Assembly: GCA_015060485.1 (NCBI GenBank)
Contig: SUYI01000011.1
Span: 1-64,000, forward strand
Reading direction: 5' to 3'
Length of the DNA: 64,000 nucleotides
Source of the DNA: Prevotella sp.
Lineage (GTDB): Bacteria > Bacteroidota > Bacteroidia > Bacteroidales > Bacteroidaceae
The notes beneath the pieces are model-generated. The model saw only the letters and a list, made by a program, of their open reading frames with translations, did no database searches and was not told the origin of the DNA. This document shows, in pieces, positions 16,217 through 22,792 of this stretch; within the stretch, counting starts at the first letter, position 1; each line of letters starts with the position of its first letter. The position numbers and the translations under genes are program-made.

Positions 16217-18343
16217 ATGACGAAGATAACGAAAATCAAGACCGAGTATGGCGAGTTTCAGTCGTACGAAAACGCTGACCTTGAGGCTGTTGTGGAGCAG
16301 ATGCGCTCTGACGACACCAAGGATGCTGCCAGCCGTGTGGCTGCCGTCGCCTTAAACTCCCGTCTGGCTATGGCGCAGGGCACGCCGCGCTACGTGATAG
16401 AGGATGCCGACGACCTGCCGTATCTGGTGTTCTCGACGACATTCAGCAAGCGGGGCTTCGACCATCCCGCCAGTTTCACCCAGTTGCTGCTGCTTGACAT
16501 TCCCTGTCCGGACGGCACACGTCAGGTGGCAGAGGTGAAGGCCCGCGTGGCACAGTTGCCATACACGCTGCTGGCCTTTGCCGGCGTGAGCGGTGTGACG
16601 CTGAAGGTGCTGGTGCGTTGTCAGTACAAGGATAATGTCAAGCCTTGGAAACCGGCAGGACGAAGTCGCCAGCTGGATTCGGACAGGTACCTGACATTCC
16701 TGAAAGAGGCGCACGAGTGTGCCGCACGCATCTATGTGAACCTGGCTATGTGTAACATGACGGTGGGCGAGCAGCGGCTGACATACGGATGTCGCATGAG
16801 CCACGACCCGCAGCTGTATTATAACCCGAAGGCTATAGCGCTGCCCGTAGTGCGACGTGAAGACAGTGTGCTGAAGCCCTACGAGGGTACGAAGGCCGAC
16901 GATGACGGTCAGGTCATCTGGTATCCCGACTACGACGAGCGCGAACGCATTCAGATAGAGTACTACACCTGTCTGTCGAAAGCGCTCGGCGACCAGCCCG
17001 AATGCATCGAGCAATGCTTGGTGACGCTGGCGGGTTACTGTCAGAAGGCACGCCTCGAAGAAGAGGCCTGCATCGTGCGCACCCATTGGGACCTGCGATT
17101 CCGTCAGCTCTCGCAGGATGTCATCCGTAAGGTGTTCCGCGAGACCTACAAGAAACCGTATAACGGCAGGACGCTGTCGCAGATGAACGAGAAGGAGCGC
17201 ATCATCCGCTTCATCGAGGACTTCTTCCGTCGCCGTTACCAGCTGCGCTACAATGTGGTGAAGCAGGTGACGGAGTTCCGCCCCAACGACCTCACCTTTA
17301 AACCCTGGGAACCATTGACTGACCGTCAGCTGAAATCAATCGTCGTGGAACAGATGAAGGAGGGTGGCGAGAGTTGGATGAACGACATCCGCATCTATAT
17401 CGAATCGGCACACATCAAGGACTACAATCCCGTGCACGAATTTCTGGCCGGCTGTGGCCAGTGGGACGGCAAGCGGAACTATATCGAAGACTTCGCCCGC
17501 CGTCTGCCCACTAATTATAATCTGTGGCCTAAGTACTTCCATCGCTGGTTCCTGGCAATGGTGGCTCAGGCCATGAACATCAACCGCGACTACGGCAACT
17601 CGATGGTGCCCATGCTCATCGGCGGACAGGGCATCAAGAAGTCGAACTTCTGCAAGAACATCCTGCCACCATCCATGCGAGAATACTATATGGATGACAT
17701 CAAGATGGACAATGCCGAACAGGTGGAACGCGTGCTTGGGCGCATGTGGCTGGTGTGTATAGATGAGTACAATGCCAAGACCGACCGCGAGCAGGCAAAG
17801 ATCAAACGTCTGCTGACGGAGAAGGACGTGCAGATTCGCAAGATGCGCTCCGACCAGTATACCATGACGCCACGCCTCTGCTCGTTCATCGCCACCACCA
17901 ACGACCTCACGCCGCTGCCTTCGGGCGACGGAAGCCGCCGTTACCTCTGCGTTGAAGTGACGGGACAAGTGGACATGAGCGGACGCATACCCTATAAGCA
18001 GATGTTCGCCCAGGCGGTGACAGAGTTGAACCGCAGTGACTGCATCTACTGGTTTACCAGCGACGACGAGCAGCAGATTCAGCAGCACAACCAGCAATAC
18101 CAACAGCAGTCGTCAGTGGAAGAAGTGCTCATGTCGCTCTTCGTTACCACCAAGGCCCATAAGCGCGAGAATCTCTGGCGTGCGCAGGATATCCAGGCAG
18201 AACTCTCCAGGCACCTGAAAGCCTGCGATGTGCCAAACCTCACTGTTCTCGGCAAAGCACTGAAGAACCTGAAGTGGCCACGTGGTGGCAATACCGGTGT
18301 CAGAGGCTACTATTTGGTGTTGCGTGAAGAGAAAAAGCCCTAA
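16217..18343 (+). CDS. BT4734-like/VirE (VapE) primase-helicase-like protein
   Basis: A 708-residue cytoplasmic protein. The N-terminal third resembles the BT4734-like domain (primase-related). The middle to C-terminal part is a VirE/VapE-type P-loop ATPase with Walker A GGQGIKKS (469-476), followed by NFCKNILPP, Walker B VCIDEYN (Asp516, Glu517) and a sensor-like FIATTNDLTPLPSGDGSRRYLCVEV. In Bacteroidetes VirE proteins the residue before the Walker A Lys is often not Gly, so the Lys there is not a defect. Such proteins are typical of phage satellites and integrated elements. Here no integrase, capsid or relaxase gene is present, but the gene sits between inverted repeat arms that start 15 bp after its stop codon. 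Confidence 0.85.
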   Translation: MTKITKIKTEYGEFQSYENADLEAVVEQMRSDDTKDAASRVAAVALNSRLAMAQGTPRYVIEDADDLPYLVFSTTFSKRGFDHPASFTQLLLLDIPCPDGTRQVAEVKARVAQLPYTLLAFAGVSGVTLKVLVRCQYKDNVKPWKPAGRSRQLDSDRYLTFLKEAHECAARIYVNLAMCNMTVGEQRLTYGCRMSHDPQLYYNPKAIALPVVRREDSVLKPYEGTKADDDGQVIWYPDYDERERIQIEYYTCLSKALGDQPECIEQCLVTLAGYCQKARLEEEACIVRTHWDLRFRQLSQDVIRKVFRETYKKPYNGRTLSQMNEKERIIRFIEDFFRRRYQLRYNVVKQVTEFRPNDLTFKPWEPLTDRQLKSIVVEQMKEGGESWMNDIRIYIESAHIKDYNPVHEFLAGCGQWDGKRNYIEDFARRLPTNYNLWPKYFHRWFLAMVAQAMNINRDYGNSMVPMLIGGQGIKKSNFCKNILPPSMREYYMDDIKMDNAEQVERVLGRMWLVCIDEYNAKTDREQAKIKRLLTEKDVQIRKMRSDQYTMTPRLCSFIATTNDLTPLPSGDGSRRYLCVEVTGQVDMSGRIPYKQMFAQAVTELNRSDCIYWFTSDDEQQIQQHNQQYQQQSSVEEVLMSLFVTTKAHKRENLWRAQDIQAELSRHLKACDVPNLTVLGKALKNLKWPRGGNTGVRGYYLVLREEKKP

Positions 18344-18356
18344 TCATAGCAAGGTT

Positions 18357-18378
18357 TATAGCATAGTTATAGCATGGT
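18357..18378. repeat. 11-bp iterons of the right arm (inverted orientation)
   Basis: TATAGCATAGT (18357-18367) and TATAGCATGGT (18368-18378) are the reverse complement of the left-arm unit ACTATGCTATA. They are followed by a hairpin (GCATGGTT with AACCATGC). Confidence 0.85.
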
Positions 18379-18430
18379 TTTCAAGAACCATGCCATAGCT
18401 TAACCAACTAATACACAGCATGTTACACCA

Positions 18431-18455
18431 AATTATAGCTATCATAGCATAGTTT
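18431..18455. repeat. Right copy of perfect 25-bp inverted repeat
   Basis: Exact reverse complement of 14844-14868. The rest of the 18344-18517 spacer holds only this repeat family. The convergent histidine kinase gene ends at 18518. Confidence 0.9.
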
Positions 18456-18517
18456 CTCCGTTTTATAATATTGTAGTCCATGGAATATTCCCTTTTGCAT
18501 TTTTCCTGTGATGCAAG

Positions 18518-19765
18518 TTATTTGGGAAACTGTATAGTGAACCGGGTGAGATGGTCTTCGGGGTCTGTGAGCAGACTGAACGTGCAATGGTGCGAGGTAA
18601 GGATGTCACGGATAAGCAGAAGTCCGAGACCTTGGCCCTGGGGCTTCGTGGAAAAGAAAGGTGTGAAAAGGTGAGTAGCTACAGAAGACGGGATGCCATG
18701 ACCATTGTCGGTAACAACGAGCTTGAAAGGAGTTGTCGTGACGGTTATGGTTGCATTAGCAAATTCTTCATTCTTCATTCTTAATTCTTCACTTTCTATG
18801 GCATTCTTGACGATGTTGATAAGTACCTGCTGGAAAAGGACGGTGTCCAGATGAACAGGTATAGCTTCGTCAGTAAGACGGAAGTCAATTTTGACATTTG
18901 CCTGCGTACACAGAGTTTCGAGGAAGGGGCGGCAGGCTTCCACCTCTTCACTGAGGTCGCATAGCTGTAGTTGCGGTTGCGGGATTTTTACTACTTCTGC
19001 AAAGCGGGTGACAAAGGCAGAGAGGGCGGCGAGCCGCTCGCTGGCACCAGCCTCATTGTCAATGATCAATTGTCCGTTATCCATTAAATTGATGATTCCA
19101 GCCACACTGTTGTTCACTTCGTGGGCAATCATGCGGATGACACGCTCGTAGGCGGCTTTCTCGGCCAGTCGTACCTCAGAGGTCAGCGATTCGATGAGGA
19201 AGAACGGGTGTTGGTAGCCACGGTCGGGGAAGGACTGATGGCTAATACGGAAGAGTTGTGGCTCGCCAGGCAGACGAACGGTAGTTGTCTCGCCAAGAGG
19301 AAGTGCGCGGATGGCTTCCTGGACACTGGGCGACAGCATTTCACGGGCAGCGGGGTTCATCGTGGTGACATTACCATCCAAATCACACTGTATGACCCCC
19401 ATCGGCGAGGCTTCAATGAGGAGGTTGAGGAAAGTATATTGCTCTTCAAGTTTGAGATGTTCGCTGCGCAGGCGGTTCAGCAGGTCGTTGAAGGTGCGGA
19501 CGATAATGTCTGTCTCATGCTGGCCTGACGGTGCCAGGCGTGTGGTCAGGTCGAGGTCGCGTACCAGTTCAATGCCGCCAATCAGCGTGTCGTAGGGACG
19601 GATGGTCTTGCGGTAGAAACACCATAGGTAAAACAGTAGCACGACGACAAAGCCCTCGGTCACGTAGAACAGCGTGGGGTGACTCCTGAATGTCCCGAAG
19701 AGGGCCACTCCAGCCATCAGGACGATGCCCACGGCGAGCAGGAGAAAGTAATGCTTCAGTCTCAT
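18518..19765 (-). CDS. NtrY-like sensor histidine kinase
   Basis: A 415-residue membrane kinase. Two hydrophobic helices (about 6-24 and 33-50) leave almost no periplasmic loop. A HAMP-like linker, a PAS domain (about 108-190), an H-box with His215 (IAHEVNNS), and an ATPase domain with N-box NIVKNAIE (317-324), DNGHGIP (353-359) and GQGLGL follow. It should phosphorylate the NtrC-type regulator encoded 36 bp upstream in the same direction. Two interior linkers are built from short repeats: DNGQLIIDNE after the H-box and ESEELRMKNEEFAN just after the N-box. The latter is encoded by tandem TTCTTCATTC-like DNA. The signal sensed is unknown. Confidence 0.9.
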   Translation of the reverse strand: MRLKHYFLLLAVGIVLMAGVALFGTFRSHPTLFYVTEGFVVVLLFYLWCFYRKTIRPYDTLIGGIELVRDLDLTTRLAPSGQHETDIIVRTFNDLLNRLRSEHLKLEEQYTFLNLLIEASPMGVIQCDLDGNVTTMNPAAREMLSPSVQEAIRALPLGETTTVRLPGEPQLFRISHQSFPDRGYQHPFFLIESLTSEVRLAEKAAYERVIRMIAHEVNNSVAGIINLMDNGQLIIDNEAGASERLAALSAFVTRFAEVVKIPQPQLQLCDLSEEVEACRPFLETLCTQANVKIDFRLTDEAIPVHLDTVLFQQVLINIVKNAIESEELRMKNEEFANATITVTTTPFKLVVTDNGHGIPSSVATHLFTPFFSTKPQGQGLGLLLIRDILTSHHCTFSLLTDPEDHLTRFTIQFPK

Positions 19766-19801
19766 TTGCTAATCGTAAATCGTAAATCGTTAAATAGTAA
19801 A

Positions 19802-21286
19802 TCACAAATGGTGTTTTTCTATTTTGCGATAGAGTGCGCCCCGGCTGATGCCAAGTTCCTTGGCCACAAGCGAGAGATTGCCATTATGCTTGGCGATACA
19901 GGCAGCGATGGCGTTGCGTTCCAGAGTGTCGAGGGTAGCCTCACCCCCTACCCCTCTCCAAGGGGAGAGGGGAGTAGATAGACTTTGCGTGGAAGAATAG
20001 CTGTTCTGGAAGTCAGCGGCTGTAAGTAACTCTTCGCCGCAGGCTTCCCCCTCGCCCTTTAGAGAGGGGGTTAGGGGGTGAGGCTTTAAGAGCAGCGCCC
20101 TTTCCACCAGATTCTTCAGTTCGCGGATATTGCCGGGGAACGGCAATGTCTGAAGGTAGGCGATGGCATCAGCCGACGCGCTGACGAGGGGCAGCTGGTT
20201 GGCGGCACAAGCCTGGCGAAGGAAATAATCTACCAGCAGCGGGATGTCCTCACGGCGGTCGCGCAGGGGCGGCAAGTGTAGGTTGATGATGTTGATGCGG
20301 TAGAACAAGTCCTCGCGGAAAGTCTTTTCCTCTACCATCGTCCGCAGGTCGGCATTCGTTGCACATACCACGCGGACATCAGTGCGACGCGTCTGACTAT
20401 CACCCAGTACCTCGTAGGTCTGGTCTTGCAGCACGCGCAACAGCTTCACCTGACTGGCTAACGACAGTTCGCCAATCTCGTCGAGGAAGATGGTGCCGCC
20501 CTTGGCCATCTCAAAACGACCGATGCGGTCGGCCTTGGCATCGGTGAATGAGCCTTTCTTGTGGCCGAACATCTCGCTCTCGAACAGCGACGTAGAGATG
20601 CCGCCGAGGTTCACCTTCACAAACGGCCCGTTTCGGCGAAGGCTCTGCCGGTGGATGGCTTCGGCAATGAGTTCCTTGCCGGTTCCGCTCTCTCCGGTTA
20701 TCAATACAGGTGCATTGGTAGGAGCAACGCGGGCCACAGTGGCAAGGATGCCAGATAAAGCCTCACCCCCTACCCCCCTCCAAAGAGAGAGGGGAGTAGA
20801 TAGACTTTGCGTGGAAGAATAGCTGTTCTGGAAGTCAGCGGCTGTAAGTAACTCTTTGCCGCAGGCTTCCCCCTCGCCCTTTGGAGAGGGGGTTAGGGGG
20901 TGAGGCTTGGGGTGGGGGGAGAGGCTTCTCGCCGTTTCAATCCTTTCCAACAGCACGCCGTTGTCCCACGGCTTGGTGATGAAGTCGAAGGCACCAGCAC
21001 GCATGCCCTGCACAGCCAGGTCGATGGTGCCCCAAGCCGTCATCAGGATACACGGCACGTCGGGGCGGAACACCTTCACCTGCTTCAGCAGCGTCAATCC
21101 CTCTTCACCGTCAGTGGCACGTGAATAATTCATGTCCATCAGCACCAGCTCTACGGCGGGCGTGTTGCGGACTATCTGTATGGCCTCCTTCGGCCCTTCA
21201 GCCAGGGCCACCTCATACTCGTTGCGCTCCAGAATGAGCTTCAGCGAGAGGCGTATCGTCTTATCGTCATCTACTACAAGAATCAT
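19802..21286 (-). CDS. NtrC-type sigma-54-dependent response regulator with two in-frame repeat insertions
   Basis: A 494-residue regulator. The receiver domain spans about 1-115 (DDD at 6-8, phosphoacceptor Asp51). The AAA+ domain (about 177-400) has Walker A GESGTGKE, Walker B GGTIFLDEIGE and the sigma-54 contact loop GSFTDA in place of GAFTGA. The C-terminal Fis-type HTH has NLSLVAKELGISRGALYRKI. Both interdomain linkers (about 127-176 and 401-450) are near-identical ~50-residue insertions containing HPLTPS(P/L)KGEGEACG. They are encoded by copies of one repeat element with inverted ends, and the frame is kept. It pairs with the downstream histidine kinase and probably acts at the two sigma-54 promoters at 36.2 and 40.2 kb. 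The gene may be almost leaderless: CAAAGTTA (minus TAACTTTG) at 21291-21298 is next to the start. Confidence 0.93.
   Translation of the reverse strand: MILVVDDDKTIRLSLKLILERNEYEVALAEGPKEAIQIVRNTPAVELVLMDMNYSRATDGEEGLTLLKQVKVFRPDVPCILMTAWGTIDLAVQGMRAGAFDFITKPWDNGVLLERIETARSLSPHPKPHPLTPSPKGEGEACGKELLTAADFQNSYSSTQSLSTPLSLWRGVGGEALSGILATVARVAPTNAPVLITGESGTGKELIAEAIHRQSLRRNGPFVKVNLGGISTSLFESEMFGHKKGSFTDAKADRIGRFEMAKGGTIFLDEIGELSLASQVKLLRVLQDQTYEVLGDSQTRRTDVRVVCATNADLRTMVEEKTFREDLFYRINIINLHLPPLRDRREDIPLLVDYFLRQACAANQLPLVSASADAIAYLQTLPFPGNIRELKNLVERALLLKPHPLTPSLKGEGEACGEELLTAADFQNSYSSTQSLSTPLSPWRGVGGEATLDTLERNAIAACIAKHNGNLSLVAKELGISRGALYRKIEKHHL
19938..20087. repeat. ~150-bp repeat element, copy in the AAA-HTH linker
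   Basis: Starts with CCTCACCCCCTACCCC and ends with GGGGTTAGGGGGTGAGG, which are inverted versions of each other apart from one base. The middle is near-identical to the copy at 20760-20907. It is translated in frame as part of the NtrC-type regulator. Confidence 0.88.
20760..20907. repeat. ~150-bp repeat element, copy in the receiver-AAA linker
   Basis: Second copy of the same element in the same orientation, with the same inverted GC-rich ends. It is in frame with the regulator gene and encodes residues about 127-176. Confidence 0.88.
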
Positions 21287-21295
21287 GGTGCAAAG

Positions 21296-22381
21296 TTAAT
21301 AGTTAAGTTCTTTCGTTCCTTCCCTCACCTCCTCGATAATTTCCAGACAGCGTGCTCGGGTGATGCGGATGTTGGTACCAACGGTTATCATATCTTCATC
21401 AGTAGGAAGTCCTTTGAAGTTGACAGTAGAAGCATGCTCGCCCAAAGTATCATCATTGGTGAGGTCGTAGGCAGGTGCCAGCGTCCACTTGCCGTCGCGA
21501 CAGATGAAACTGAAGTTGCGGGCGTGGTCGTCATGATTGCGTGCATAGACATTGAAGGCCATGCGTCGGAACTGCTGTTCTACCTCGGCTGGCGATTGCG
21601 TCAAATACCCCGTCAGCTGCAGCAGACTGTGGTAGTCCATCTTGGGTGGTCGGATAGGTTCGTTGAGCAGACCACTGGCCGTCACCACATGAAGGCGTTG
21701 ACCATCCTCAATGTCGAAACGCCGTGTTGCAAAGTACTTTCCTTCTACCAGTTTGAAGTCTGGCACGACGATGCCACACTGACGTGCCACCTTATTATAT
21801 TGGTACTCAATCTTTCCCATGTTCTTGGGGTCGTAGGTATGACGGAACTTTACGAGCCAATGACCTTCCGCATCCGTAAAGATACACTTGGGACGGACAC
21901 CGCCAGAGTTGCCGCTTCGGTAGAAAAGTATATCGGCATTTCTTTCCGTCTTTTCCGACAACACTTCGAGTGCCATTTGCTGCATATCGTCAAACGAGCC
22001 CGGCCAATCATGTCGGGGCATTGGGGTTTCTGGCACATAGCAGAGGGCGCCCATGCCTGAACTTCCTACGAGACTCAGGCGCTGAACGGGCGTAAGTGTA
22101 CCATAGTTAATGCCCGACTTAATGAGCACTTTTCGCAACAGGTACTCCCCGTAACCTCCAGGCAGACTGTCCTCGAACACACCGAAATTCCCGTCGAATG
22201 GTGAATAGTCGGCAGTCATGATGCCTGACTTCAGCGGGAGTTTCAGGGGCGAGATAGAAAAGCCATCGGTCAGCCAGTCCTTGTCATACTCAAACTGGCA
22301 GACATGCTTACTGCCAGTGGAAAGTGTACCAACTTTCCTTCCGTGATACATCACGTTGACAGCCTGAATATTCTGTATCAT
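21296..22381 (-). CDS. hipA: HipA-type serine/threonine kinase toxin
   Basis: A 361-residue protein with the full HipA layout. The N-terminal region has FGVFEDSLPGGYGEYLL. The kinase core has GNSGGVRPK (P-loop-like), the catalytic segment NHDDHARN with Asp284 at the expected catalytic position and Asn289, and LAPAYDLT as the metal-binding motif. The ATG overlaps the upstream hipB-like stop as ATGA, so the pair is translationally coupled. HipA toxins phosphorylate a translation factor such as a tRNA synthetase and slow growth; the target here is unknown. No key residue appears missing, so it may be active. Confidence 0.92.
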   Translation of the reverse strand: MIQNIQAVNVMYHGRKVGTLSTGSKHVCQFEYDKDWLTDGFSISPLKLPLKSGIMTADYSPFDGNFGVFEDSLPGGYGEYLLRKVLIKSGINYGTLTPVQRLSLVGSSGMGALCYVPETPMPRHDWPGSFDDMQQMALEVLSEKTERNADILFYRSGNSGGVRPKCIFTDAEGHWLVKFRHTYDPKNMGKIEYQYNKVARQCGIVVPDFKLVEGKYFATRRFDIEDGQRLHVVTASGLLNEPIRPPKMDYHSLLQLTGYLTQSPAEVEQQFRRMAFNVYARNHDDHARNFSFICRDGKWTLAPAYDLTNDDTLGEHASTVNFKGLPTDEDMITVGTNIRITRARCLEIIEEVREGTKELNY

Positions 22382-22692
22382 ACGCCGCGCTTTCTGGTTT
22401 TGTTCTTGTGGATTTCCAATAGTTCCTCCATCGTGTCGTACTTTGGTTCGGAGAGGAGTGCAAGGATTTCTTCTGAATAGCCCAGAGCCTTTGCCAGCTT
22501 GACATACGACTCCAACGATATGGAGTGCTTCAGTTCAAACCGCTGGATGCTGGAGGCGGGCACGCCGCTCATCTCCGACAGGCTCTTCGTGGAAATCTTC
22601 TTTTCTAGTCGCCGAGCCTTCAGGTTATCTGCCAGGCGCTGCATAGTCACCTGTAACGGATAGGGGTCGAATACATATCTGTTCTGCATCAT
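22378..22692 (-). CDS. hipB: HipB-like Xre-family antitoxin
   Basis: A 104-residue protein with an Xre/Cro helix-turn-helix (LEKKISTKSLSEMSGVPASS, then IQRFE) at about residues 30-60. It is the first gene of the hipBA operon and overlaps hipA by 4 bp. It should neutralise HipA and repress its own promoter. Two near-identical 15-bp repeats at the promoter and at the start codon are natural operators. Confidence 0.88.
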   Translation of the reverse strand: MMQNRYVFDPYPLQVTMQRLADNLKARRLEKKISTKSLSEMSGVPASSIQRFELKHSISLESYVKLAKALGYSEEILALLSEPKYDTMEELLEIHKNKTRKRGV

Positions 22693-22742
22693 ATATTATG
22701 TATTAATCTTCATTTCTCCATTTAAAACATCATATATTACGT
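22687..22742. promoter_or_regulatory. Putative HipB operators
   Basis: CATCATATATTATGT (22687-22701) and CATCATATATTACGT (22728-22742) differ by one base and start 41 bp apart. One covers the hipB start codon. The other lies at the predicted transcription start next to the -7 box. This suits autorepression by a dimeric HipB. Confidence 0.6.
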
Positions 22743-22743
22743 G

Positions 22744-22775
22744 CAAAGGTACGAATAATTCTCCAGACCACCAAA
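22744..22775 (-). promoter_or_regulatory. Predicted hipBA promoter
   Basis: Minus strand TTTG (22772-22775), a 20-nt spacer and TACCTTTG (22744-22751). Confidence 0.7.
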
Positions 22776-22792
22776 CATTTGGGCAGGTATTT

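Noticed and set aside
17336..18103. Minus-strand frames inside the VapE-like gene
   Set aside because: The plus strand carries Walker motifs in this segment; the antisense frames show low-complexity composition.
14844..18455. Insertion sequence or transposon
   Set aside because: No transposase or integrase gene lies between the inverted arms and no target-site duplication could be identified, so it is listed only as an unexplained repeat-bounded cassette.
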